A DNA stretch of 64,000 nucleotides from Hydractinia symbiolongicarpus (taxonomy: Eukaryota; Cnidaria; Hydrozoa; Anthoathecata; Hydractiniidae). The stretch spans positions 28,622,501 to 28,686,500 of the forward strand of contig NC_079886.1 of the NCBI RefSeq assembly GCF_029227915.1, written 5' to 3'. Below the pieces are notes generated by a model. That model did no database searches, had not been told where the DNA came from, and saw only the letters and a program-made list of their open reading frames with translations. The stretch's first letter is position 1. The number at the start of each line of letters is the position of its first letter. This document shows positions 25,875-38,391 of the stretch, piece by piece. The position numbers and the translations under genes were made by a program.

Positions 25875-28800
25875 TCGTTCGGGAAATGAGTTTACTCCCT
25901 GCGTACTTTCTTTGTATACATTTGACTATACGGGCCGAGTCTGGGATTTACGGGAAATCGCGGGTTTTCGTTTGCCGGAGATTAAACTCCTTTTATTCAG
26001 CGTCTCATCAAGAATGAAATCGTTTTTGAAAACTACAAGTCTTATGCGTTTTAGTGGTAAAAAATTAATTTAAAAAATCGTTCGGGAAATGAGTTTACTC
26101 CCAGTTTACTTTCTTTCTATACATTCAACTATACGGGTCAAGCCCGGGATTTACGGGAACTCCCGGGTTTTCGTTTGCCGGCGATTAAACTCCTTTTATT
26201 CAGCGTCTTATCAAAAATGAAATCATTTTTGAAAACTACAAGTCTCATGCGTTTTAGTGGTGAAAAAATAATTTAAAAAATCGTTCAGGAAATGAATTTA
26301 CTCCCTGGGTACTTTCTTTGTATACATTTGACTATACGGGCCAAGCCCGGGATTTACGGGAAATCGCGGGTTTTCGTTTGCCAGCGATTAAACTTCTTTT
26401 ATTCAGCGTCTCATCAAAAATGAAATCATTTTTGAAAACTACAAGTCTTATGCGTTTTAGTGGTGAAAAATAATTTAAAGAATCGTTCGGGAAATGAGTT
26501 TACTCCCTGCGTACTTTATTTGTATACATTTGACTATACGGGCCGAGTCTGGGATTTACGGGAAATAGCGGGTTTTCGTTTGCCGGAGATTAAACTCCTT
26601 TTATTCAGCGTCTCATCAAGAATGAAATCGTTTTTGAAAACTACAAGTCTTATGCCTTTTAGTGGTAAAAAATTAATTTAAAAAATCGTTCGGGAAATGA
26701 GTTTACTCCCAGTTTACTTTCTTTCTATACATTTGACTATACGGGCCGAGTCCGGGATATACGGGAAAGCGCGGGTTTTCGTTTGCCAGCGATTAAACTC
26801 CTTTTATTCAGCGTCTCATCAAAAATGAAATCAGTTTTTAAAACTACAAGTCTCATGCGTTTTAGTGGTGAAAAAATAATTTAAAGAATCGTTCGGGAAA
26901 TGAGTTTAATCCGTGGGTACTTTCTTTGTATACTTTTGACTATACGGGCCGATTCCGGGATTTACGGGAAATCGCGGGTTTTCGTTTGCCGGCGATTAAA
27001 CTCCTTTTATTCAGCGTCTCATCAAAAATGAAATCATTTTTGAAAACTACAAGTCTCATGCGTCTTAGTGGTAAAAAAATAATTTAAAAAATCGTTCGGG
27101 AAATGAGTTTACTCCCAGTTTACTTTCTTTCTATACATTCGACTATGCAGGTCAAGCCCGGGATTTACGGGAACTCCCGGGTTTTCGTTTGACGGCGATT
27201 AAACTCCTTTTATTCAGGGTCTCATCACAAATGAAATCATTTTTGAAAACTACAAGTCTCATGCGTTTTAGTGGTGAAAAAATAATTTAAAAAATAGTTC
27301 GGAAAATGAGTTTACTCCCTGGGTACTTTCTTTGTATACATTCGACTATACGGGCCGAGTCCGGGATATACGGGAAAGCGCGGGTTTTCGTTTGCCGGCG
27401 ATTAAACTCCTTTTATTCAGCGTCTCATCAAAAATAAAATCAGTTTTGAAAACTACAAGTCTCATGCGTTTTAGTGGTAAAAAATAATTTAAAGAATCGT
27501 TCGGGAAATGAGTTTACTCCCTGCGTACTTTCTTTGTATACTTTTGACTATACGGGCCGAGTCTGGGATTTACGGGAAATCGCGGGTTTTCGTTTGCCGG
27601 AGATTAAACTCCTTTTATTCAGCGTCTCATCAAGAATGAAATCTTTTTTGAAATTTACAAGTCTTATGCGTTTTAGTGGTAAAAAATTAATTTAAAAAAT
27701 CGTTCGGGAAGTGAGTTTACTCCCAGTTTACTTTCTTTCTATACATTTGACTATACGGGTCAAGCCCGGGATTTACAGGAACTCCCGGGTTTTCGTTTGC
27801 CGGCGATTAAACTCTTTTTATTCAGCGTCTCATCAAAAATGAAATCATTTTTGAAAACTACAAGTCTCATGCGTTTTAGTAGTGAAAAAATAATTTAAAA
27901 AATCGTTCGGAAAATGAGTTTACTCCCTGGGTACTTTCTTTGTATACATTCGACTATACGGGCCGAGTCCGGAATATACGGGAAAGCGCGGGTTTTCGTT
28001 TGCCGGCGATTAAACTCCTTTTATTCAGCGTCTCATCAAAAATGAAATCAGTTTTGAAAACTATAAGTCTCATGCGTTTTAGTGGTGAAAAAATAATTTA
28101 AAGAATCGTTCGGGAAATGAGTTTACTCCCTGGGTACTTTCTTTGTATACTTTTGACTATACGGGCCGAGTCCGGGATTTACGGGAAATCGCGGGTTTTC
28201 GTTTGCCGGCGATTAAACTCCTTTTATTCAGCGTCTCATCAAAAATGAAATCATTTTTGAAAACTACAAGTCTCATGCGTCTTAGTGGTAAAAAAATAAT
28301 TTAAAAAATCGTTCGGGAAATGAGTTTACTCCCTGGGTACTCTCTTTGTATACTTTTGACTATACGGGCCGAGTCCGGGATTTACGGGAAATCGCGGGTT
28401 TTCGTTTGCCGGCGATTAAACTCCTTTTATTCAGCGTCTCATCAAAAATGAAATCATTTTTGAAAACTACAAGTCTCGTGCGTTTTAGTGGTGAAAAAAT
28501 AATTTAAAAAATCGTTCGGAAAATGAGTTTACTCCCTGGGTACTTTCTTTGTATACATTCGACTATACGGGCCGAGTCCGGGATATACGGGAAAGCGCGG
28601 GTTTTCGTTTGCCGGCGATTAAACTCCTTTTATTCAGCGTCTCATCAAAAATGAAATCATTTTTGAAAACTACAAGTCTCATGCGTCTTAGTGGTAAAAA
28701 AATAATTTAAAAAATCGATCGGGAAATGAGTTTACTCCCTGGGTACTTTCTTTCTATACATTCGACTATACGGGTCAAGCCCGGGATTTACGGGAACTCC

Positions 28801-30135
28801 CGGGTTTTCGTTTGCCGGCGATTAAACTCTTTTTATTCAGCGTCTCATCAAAAATGAAATCATTTTTGAAAACTACAAGTCTCATGCGTTTTAGTGGTGA
28901 AAAAATAATTTAAAAAATCGTTCGGAAAATGAGTTTACTCCCTGGGTACTTTCTTTGTATACATTCGACTATACGGGCCGAGTCCGGGATATACGGGAAA
29001 GCGCGGGTTTTTGTTTGCCGGCGATTAAACTCCTTTTATTCAGCGTCTCATCAAAAATGAAATCAGTTTTGAAAACTATAAGTCTCATGCGTTTTAGTGG
29101 TGAAAAAATAATTTAAAGAATCGTTCGGGAAATGAGTTTACTCCCTGGGTACTTTCTTTGTATACTATTGACTATACGGGCCGAGTCCGGGATTTACGGG
29201 AAATCGCGGATTTTCCTTTGCCGGCGATTAAACTCCTTTTATTCAGCGTCTCATCAAAAATGAAATCATTTTTGAAAACTACAAGTCTCATGCGTCTTAG
29301 TGGTAAAAAAATAATTTAAAAAATCGTTCGGGAAATGAGTTTACTCCCTGGGTACTTTCTTTGTATACATTCGACTATACGGGCCAAGCCCGGGATTTAC
29401 GGGAAATCGCGGGTTTTCGTTTGCTGGCGATTAAACTCCTTCTATTCAGCGTCTCATCAAAAATGAAATCAGTTTTGAAAACTACAAGTCTCATGCGTTT
29501 TAATGGTGAGAAAATAATTTAAAGAATCGTTCGGGAAATGAGTGTACTCCCTGGGTACTTTCTTTGTATACTTTCGACTATACGGACCGAGTCTGGGATT
29601 TACGGGAAATCGCGGGTTTTTGTTTGCCGGCGATTAAACTCCTTTTATTCCGCGTCTCATCAAAAATGAAATCATTTTTAAAAACTACAAGTCTCATGCG
29701 TCTTAGTGGTAAAAAAATAATTTAAAAAATCGTTGGGGAAATGAGTTTACTCCCTGGGTACTTTCTTTGTATACATTCGACTATACGGGACAAGCCCGGG
29801 ATTTACGGGAAATCGCGGGTTTTCGTTTGCCGGTGATTAAACTTCTTTTATTCAGCGTCTCATCAAAAAAGAAATCATTTTTGAAAACTACAAGTGTCAT
29901 GCGTTTTAGTGGTGAAAATATAATTTAAAGAATCGTTCGGGAAATGAGTTTACTCCCTGCGTACTTTCTTTGCTTACTTTTGACTTTACGGGCCGGTTCC
30001 GGGATTTAGGGGAAATCGCGGGTTTTCGTTTGCCGGAGATTAAACTCCTTTTATTCAGCGTCTCATTAAAAATGAAATCATTTTTGAAAACTACAAGTCT
30101 CATGCGTTTTAGTGGCAAAAAAATAATTTAAAAAA

Positions 30136-30308
30136 TCGTTCGGGAAATGAGTTTACTCCCTGGGTGCTTTCTTTGTTTACATTCGACTATACGGGCCAAG
30201 CCCTTGCCGGCGATTAAACTTCTTTTATACAGCGTCTCATCAAAAATGAAATTATTTTTAAAAACTACAAGTCTCATGCGTTTTAGTGGTGAAAAATAAT
30301 TTAAAGAA
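30136..30308 (-). repeat. Short monomer 9
   Basis: Lies exactly 4,434 bp after copy 8 and shares its gtggcaaaaaaataa upstream flank, so it descends from copy 8. Confidence 0.93.
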
Positions 30309-33300
30309 TCGTTCGGGAAATGAGTTTACTCCCTGCGTACTTTCTTTGTATACATTTGACTATACGGGCCGAGTCTGGGATTTACGGGAAATCGCGGGTT
30401 TTCGTTTGCCGGAGATTAAACTCCTTTTATTCAGCGTCTCATCAAGAATGAAATCGTTTTTGAAAACTACAAGTCTTATGCGTTTTAGTGGTAAAAAATT
30501 AATTTAAAAAATCGTTCGGGAAATGAGTTTACTCCCAGTTTACTTTCTTTCTATACATTCAACTATACGGGTCAAGCCCGGGATTTACGGGAACTCCCGG
30601 GTTTTCGTTTGCCGGCGATTAAACTCCTTTTATTCAGCGTCTCATCAAAAATGAAATCATTTTTGAAAACTACAAGTCTCATGCGTTTTAGTGGTGAAAA
30701 AATAATTTAAAAAATCGTTCGGGAAATGAATTTACTCCCTGGGTACTTTCTTTGTATACATTTGACTATACGGGCCAAGCCCGGGATTTACGGGAAATCG
30801 CGGGTTTTCGTTTGCCAGCGATTAAACTTCTTTTATTCAGCGTCTCATCAAAAATGAAATCATTTTTGAAAACTACAAGTCTTATGCGTTTTAGTGGTGA
30901 AAAATAATTTAAAGAATCGTTCGGGAAATGAGTTTACTCCCTGCGTACTTTATTTGTATACATTTGACTATACGGGCCGAGTCTGGGATTTACGGGAAAT
31001 AGCGGGTTTTCGTTTGCCGGAGATTAAACTCCTTTTATTCAGCGTCTCATCAAGAATGAAATCGTTTTTGAAAACTACAAGTCTTATGCCTTTTAGTGGT
31101 AAAAAATTAATTTAAAAAATCGTTCGGGAAATGAGTTTACTCCCAGTTTACTTTCTTTCTATACATTTGACTATACGGGCCGAGTCCGGGATATACGGGA
31201 AAGCGCGGGTTTTCGTTTGCCAGCGATTAAACTCCTTTTATTCAGCGTCTCATCAAAAATGAAATCAGTTTTGAAAACTACAAGTCTCATGCGTTTAAGT
31301 GGTGAAAAAATAATTTAAAGAATCGTTCGGGAATTGAGTTTAATCCGTGGGTACTTTCTTTGTATACTTTTGACTATACGGGCCGAGTCCGGGATTTACG
31401 GGAAATCGCGGGTTTTCGTTTGCCGGCGATTAAACTCCTTTTATTCAGCGTCTCATCAAAAATGAAATCATTTTTGAAAACTACAAGTCTCATGCGTCTT
31501 AGTGGTAAAAAAATAATTTAAAAAATCGTTCGGGAAATGAGTTTACTCCCAGTTTACTTTCTTTCTATACATTCAACTATGCAGGTCAAGCCCGGGATTT
31601 ACGGGAACTCCCGGGTTTTCGTTTGACGGCGATTAAACTCCTTTTATTCAGGGTGTCATCACAAATGAAATCATTTTTGAAAACTACAAGTCTCATGCGT
31701 TTTAGTGGTGAAAAAATAATTTAAAAAATAGTTCGGAAAATGAGTTTACTCCCTGGGTACTTTCTTTGTATACATTCGACTATACGGGCCGAGTCCGGGA
31801 TATACGGGAAAGCGCGGGTTTTCGTTTGCCGGCGATTAAACTCCTTTTATTCAGCGTCTCATCAAAAATGAAATCAGTTTTGAAAACTACAAGTCTCATG
31901 CGTTTTAGTGGTAAAAAATAATTTAAAGAATCGTTCGGGAAATGAGTTCACTCCCTGCGTACTTTCTTTGTATACTTTTGACTATACGGGCCGAGTCTGG
32001 GATTTACGGGAAATCGCGGGTTTTCGTTTGCCGGAGATTAAACTCCTTTTATTCAGCGTCTCATCAGGAATGAAATCGTTTTTGAAATTTACAAGTCTTA
32101 TGCGTTTTAGTGGTAAAAAATTAATTTAAAAAATCGTTCGGGAAGTGAGTTTACTCCCAGTTTACTTTCTTTCTATACATTTGACTATACGGGTCAAGCC
32201 CGGGATTTACAGGAACTCCCGGGTTTTCGTTTGCCGGCGATTAAACTCTTTTTATTCAGCGTCTCATCAAAAATGAAATCATTTTTGAAAACTACAAGTC
32301 TCATGCGTTTTAGTAGTGAAAAAATAATTTAAAAAATCGTTCGGAAAATGAGTTTACTCCCTGGGTACTTTCTTTGTATACATTCGACTATACGGGCCGA
32401 GTCCGGAATATACGGGAAAGCGCGGGTTTTCGTTTGCCGGCAATTAAACTCCTTTTATTCAGCGTCTCATCAAAAATGAAATCAGTTTTGAAAACTATAA
32501 GTCTCATGCGTTTTAGTGGTGAAAAAATAATTTAAAGAATCGTTCGGGAAATGAGTTTACTACCTGGGTACTTTCTTTGTATACTTTTGACTATACGGGC
32601 CGAGTCCGGGATTTACGGGAAATCGCGGGTTTTCGTTTGCCGGCGATTAAACTCCTTTTATTCAGCGTCTCATCAAAAATGAAATCATTTTTGAAAACTA
32701 CAAGTCTCATGCGTCTTAGTGGTAAAAAAATAATTTAAAAAATCGTTCGGGAAATGAGTTTACTCCCTGGGTACTCTCTTTGTATACTTTTGACTATACG
32801 GGCCGAGTCCGGGATTTACGGGAAATCGCGGGTTTTCGTTTGCCGGCGATTAAACTCCTTTTTTCAGCGTCTCATCAAAAATGAAATCATTTTTGAAAAC
32901 TACAAGTCTCGTGCGTTTTAGTGGTGAAAAAATAATTTAAAAAATCGTTCGGAAAATGAGTTTACTCCCTGGGTACTTTCTTTGTATACATTCGACTATA
33001 CGGGCCGAGTCCGGGATATACGGGAAAGCGCGGGTTTTCGTTTGCCGGCGATTAAACTCCTTTTATTCAGCGTCTCATCAAAAATGAAATCATTTTTGAA
33101 AACTACAAGTCTCATGCGTCTTAGTGGTAAAAAAACAATTTAAAAAATCGTTCGGGAAATGAGTTTACTCCCTGGGTACTTTCTTTCTATACATTCGACT
33201 ATACGGGTCAAGCCCGGGATTTACGGGAACTCCCGGGTTTTCGTTTGCCGGCGATTAAACTCTTTTTATTCAGCGTCTCATCAAAAATGAAATCATTTTT

Positions 33301-36300
33301 GAAAACTACAAGTCTCATGCGTTTTAGTGGTGAAAAAATAATTTAAAAAATCGTTCGGAAAATGAGTTTACTCCCTGGGTACTTTCTTTGTATACATTCG
33401 ACTATACGGGCCGAGTCCGGGATATACGAGAAAGCGCGGGTTTTCGTTTGCCGGCGATTAAACTCCTTTTATTCAGCGTCTCATCAAAAATGAAATCAGT
33501 TTTGAAAACTATAAGTCTCATGCGTTTTAGTGGTGAAAAAATAATTTAAAGAATCGTTCGGGAAATGAGTTTACTCCCTGGGTACTTTCTTTGTATACTA
33601 TTGACTATACGGGCCCACTCGGGGATTTACGGGAAATCGCGGATTTTCCTTTGCCGGCGATTAAACTCCTTTTATTCAGCGTCTCATCAAAAATGAAATC
33701 ATTTTTGAAAACTACAAGTCTCATGCGTCGTAGTGGTAAAAAAATAATTTAAAAAATCGTTCGGGAAATGAGTTTACTCCCTGGGTACTTTCTTTGTATA
33801 CATTCGACTATACGGGCCAAGCCCGGGATTTACGGGAAATCGCGGGTTTTCGTTTGCTGGCGATTAAACTTCTTTTATTCAGCGTCTCATCAAAAATGAA
33901 ATCATTTTTGAAAACTACAAGACTCATGCGTTTTAGTGGTGAAAATATAATTTAAAGAATCGTTCGGGAAATGAGTTTATTCCCTGCGTACTTTCTTTGT
34001 ATACATTCGACTATACCGGCCGGTTCCGGGATTTAGGGTAAATCGCGGGTTTTCGTTTGCCAGAGATTAAACTCTTTTTATTCATCGTCTCATCAAAAAT
34101 GAAATCAGTTTTCAAAACTACAAGTCTTATGCGTTTTAGTGGTGGAAAAATGATTTAAAGAATCGTTCGGGAAATGAGTTTGCTCCCTGGGTACTTTCTT
34201 TGTATACTTTTGACTATACGGGCCGAGTCCGGGATTTACGGGAAATCGTGGGTTTTCGTTTGCCGGCAATTAAACTCCTTTTATTCAGCGTCTCATCAAA
34301 AATGAAATCATTTTTAAAAACGACAAGTCTCATGTGTCTTAGTGGTAAAAAAATAATTTAAAAAATCGTTCGGAAAATGAGTTTACTCCCTGGATACTTT
34401 CTTTGTATACTTTTCACTATACGGGCCGAGTCCGGGATTTACGGGAAATCGCGGGTTTTCGTTTGCCGGCGATTAAACTCCTTTTATTCAGCGTCTCATC
34501 AAAAATAAAATCATTTTGGAAAACTACAAGTCTCATGCGTCTTAGTGGTAAAAAAATAATTTAAAAAATCGTTCGGGAAATGAGTTTACTCCCTGGGTAC
34601 TTTCTTTCTATACATTCGACTATACGGGTCAAGCCCGGGATTTACGGGAACTCCCGGGTTTTCGTTTGCCGGCGATTAAACTCTTTTTATGCAGCGTATC
34701 ATCAAAAATGAAATCATTTTTGAAAACTACAAGTCTCATGCGTTTTAGTGGTGAAAAAATAATTTAAAAAATCGTTCGGAAAATGAGTTTACTCCCTGGG
34801 TACTTTCTTTGTATACATTCGACTATACGGGCCGAGTCCGGGATATACGGGAAAGCGCGGGTTTTCGTTTGCCGGCGATTAAACTCCTTTTATTCAGCGT
34901 CTCATCAAAAATGAAATCATTTTTGAAAACTACAAGTCTCATGCGTCTTAGTGGTAAAAAATAATTTAAAAAATCGTTCGGGAAATGAGTTTACTCCCTG
35001 GGTACTTTCTTTCTATACATTCGACTATACGGGTCAAGCCCGGGATTTACGGGAACTCCCGGGTTTTCGTTTGCCGGCGATTAAACTCTTTTTATTCAGC
35101 GTCTCCTCAAAAAAGAAATTATTTTTAAAAACTACATGTCTCATGCGTTTTAGTGATGAAAAATAATTTAAAGAATCGTTCGGGAAATGAGTTTACTCCC
35201 TGCGTACTTTCTTTGTATACATTTGACTATACGGGCCGAGTCTGGGATTTACGGGAAATCGCGGGTTTTCGTTTGCCGGAGATTAAACTCCTTTTATTCA
35301 GCGTCTCATCAAGAATGAAATCGTTTTTGAAAACTACAAGTCTTATGCGTTTTAGTGGTAAAAAATTAATTTAAAAATTCGTTCGGGAAATGAGTTTACT
35401 CCCAGTTTACTTTCTTTCTATACATTCGACTATACGGGTCAAGCCCGGGATTTACGGGAACTCCCGGGTTTTCGTTTGCCGGCGATTAAACTCCTTTTAT
35501 TCAGCGTCTCATCAAAAATGAAATCATTTTTGAAAACTACAAGTCTCATGCGTTTTAGTGGTGAAAAAATAATTTAAAGAATCGTTCGGGAAATGAGTTT
35601 ACTCCCTGGGTACTTTCTTTGTATACTTTTGACTATACGGGCCGAGTCCGGGATTTACGGGAAATCGCGGATTTTCCTTTGCCGGCGATTAAACTCCTTT
35701 TATTCAGCGTCTCATCAAAAATGAAATCAGTTTTGAAAACTACAAGTCTCATGCGTCTTAGTGGTAAAAAAATAATTTAAAAAATCGTTCGGGAAATGAG
35801 TTTACTCCCTGGGTACTTTCTTTGTGTGCATTCGACTATACGGGCCAAGCCCGGGATTTACGGGAAATCGCGGGTTTTCGTTTGCCGGCGATTAAACTTC
35901 TTTTATTCAGCGTCTCATCAAAAATGAAATCATTTTTGAAAACTGCAAGACTCATGCGTTATAGTGGTGAAAATATAATATAAAGAATCGTTCGGGAAAT
36001 GAGTTTATTCCCTGCGTACTTTCTTTGTATACATTCGACTATACCGGCCGGTTCTGGGATTTAGGGTAAATCGCGGGTTTTCGTTTGCCGGAGATTAAAC
36101 TCCTTTTATTCAGCGTCTCATCAAAAATGAAATCAGTTTTCAAAACTACAAGTCTTATGCGTTTTAGTGGTGGAAAAATGATTTAAAGAATCGTTCGGGA
36201 AATGAGTTTGCTCCCTGGTTACTTTCTTTGTATACTTTTGACTATACGGGCCGAGTCCGGGATTTACGGGAAATCGTGGGTTTTCGTTTGCCGGCAATTA

Positions 36301-36354
36301 AACTCCTTTTATACAGCGTCTCATCAAAAATTAAATCATTTTTAAAAACTACAA

Positions 36355-37985
36355 GTCTCATGCGTCTTAGTGGTAAAAAAATAATTTAAAAAATCGTTCG
36401 GGAAATGAGTTTACTCCCTGGGTACTTTCTTTGTATACATTCGACTATACGGGCCAAGCCCGGGATTTACGGGAGATCGCGGGTTTTCGTTTGCCGGCGA
36501 TTAAACTTCTTTTATTCAGCGTCTCATCAAAAATGAAATCATTTTTGAAAACTACAAGTGTCATGCGTTTTAGTGGTGAAAATATAATTTAAAGAATCGT
36601 TCAGGAAATGAGTTTACTCCCTGCGTACTTTCTTTGCTTACTTTTGACTATACGGGCCGGTTCCGGGATTTAGGGGAAATCGCGGGTTTTCGTTTGCCGG
36701 AGATTAAACTCCTTTTATTCAGCGTCTCATCAAGAATGAAATCATTTTTGAAAACTACAACTGTCATGCGTTTTAGTGGTGAAAATATAATTTAAAGAAT
36801 CGTTCGGGAAATGAGTTTACTCCCTGCGTACTTTCTTTGTTTACATTCGACTATACGGGCCGAGTCCGGGATATACGGGAAAGCGCGGGTTTTCGTTTGC
36901 CGGCGATTAAACTCCTTTTATTCAGCGTCTCATTAAAAATGAAATCAGTTTTGAAAACTACAAGTCTCATGCGTTTTAGTGGTGAAAAAATAATTTAAAG
37001 AATCGTTCGGGAAATGAGTTTGCTCCCTGGGTACTTTCTTTGTATACTTTTGACTATACGGGCCGAGTCCGGGATTTACGGGAAATCGTGGGTTTTCGTT
37101 TGCCGGCGATTAAACTCCTTTTATTCAGCGTCTCATCAAAAATGAAATCATTTTTGAAAACGACAAGTCTCATGCGTCTTAGTGGTAAAAAAATAATTTA
37201 AAAAATCGTTCGGGAAATGAGTTTACTCCCTGGGTACTTTCTTTGTATACATTCGACTATACGGGCCAAGCCCGGGATTTACGGAAATCGCGGGTTTTCG
37301 TTTGCCGGCGATTAAACTTCTTTTATTCAGCGTCTCATCAAAAATGAAATCATTTTTGAAAACTACAAGTGTCATGCGTTTTAGTGGTGAAAATATAATT
37401 TAAAGAATCGTTCAGGAAATGAGTTTACTCCCTGCGTACTTTCTTTGCTTACTTTTGACTATACGGGCCGGTTCCGGGATTTAGGGGAAATCGCGGGTTT
37501 TCGTTTGCCGGAGATTAAACTCCTTTTATTCAGCGTCTCATCAAGAATGAAATCATTTTTGAAAACTACAACTGTCATGCGTTTTAGTGGTGAAAATATA
37601 ATTTAAAGAATCGTTCGGGAAATGAGTTTACTCCCTGCGTACTTTCTTTGTTTACATTCGACTATACGGGCCGAGTCCGGGATATACGGGAAAGCGCGGG
37701 TTTTCGTTTGCCGGCGATTAAACTCCTTTTATTCAGCGTCTCATTAAAAATGAAATCAGTTTTGAAAACTACAAGTCTCATGCGTTTTAGTGGTGAAAAA
37801 ATAATTTAAAGAATCGTTCGGGAAATGAGTTTGCTCCCTGGGTACTTTCTTTGTATACTTTTGACTATACGGGCCGAGTCCGGGATTTACGGGAAATCGT
37901 GGGTTTTCGTTTGCCGGCGATTAAACTCCTTTTATTCAGCGTCTCATCAAAAATGAAATCATTTTTGAAAACGACAAGTCTCATG
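36355..37985 (-). repeat. 811-bp tandem duplication (4 monomers)
   Basis: About 36,355-37,165 is repeated at about 37,166-37,980, with ttcaggaaatg at 36600/37411 and ctacaactgtcatgcg in both. The two-base-changed atttacggaaatc occurs at about 37.28 and 38.09 kb, showing a partial third copy at the right. Confidence 0.8.
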
Positions 37986-38218
37986 CGTCTTAGTGGTAAA
38001 AAAATAATTTAAAAAATCGTTCGGGAAATGAGTTTACTCCCTGGGTACTTTCTTTGTATACATTCGACTATACGGGCCAAGCCCGGGATTTACGGAAATC
38101 GCGGGTTTTTGTTTGCCGGCGATTAAACTTCTTTTATTCAGCGTCTCATCAAAAATGAAATCATTTTTGAAAACTACAAGTCTCATGCGTTTTAGTGGCG
38201 AAAAAATAATTTAAAAAA

Positions 38219-38391
38219 TCGTTCGGGAAATGAGTTTACTCCCTGGGTGCTTTCTTTGTTTACATTCGACTATACGGGCCAAGCCCTTGCCGGCGATTAA
38301 ACTTCTTTTATACAGAGTCTCATCAAAAATGAAATTATTTTTAAAAACTACAAGTCTCATGCGTTTTAGTGGTGAAAAATAATTTAAAGAA
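38219..38391 (-). repeat. Short monomer 10
   Basis: The last short copy in block B, with a private tacagagtctc change. It is preceded by an agtggcgaaaaaataa monomer, as is copy 5. Confidence 0.92.

Larger units (their letters stand above)
23480..27465 (-). repeat. 2,202-bp tandem duplication (11 monomers)
   Basis: About 23,483-25,265 matches about 25,685-27,465 at an offset of 2,202 bp. Together with the 5,043 and 4,434 bp events this segment exists four times (from about 18.46, 23.50, 25.70 and 30.14 kb). The third copy has a private gcgtcttatc near 26.21 kb. Confidence 0.85.
25410..33865 (-). repeat. 4,434-bp duplication (22-monomer offset)
   Basis: About 25,410-29,430 matches about 29,845-33,865. 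Shared markers are gtactctctttg (28.33/32.77 kb), ggattttcctttgccgg (29.21/33.64 kb), gtttgctggcg (29.42/33.86 kb) and gaaatttacaagtc (27.65/32.09 kb). Two monomers at about 29,430-29,845 lie between the matching parts and resemble about 22.2-22.6 kb instead. Edges are approximate. Confidence 0.83.
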
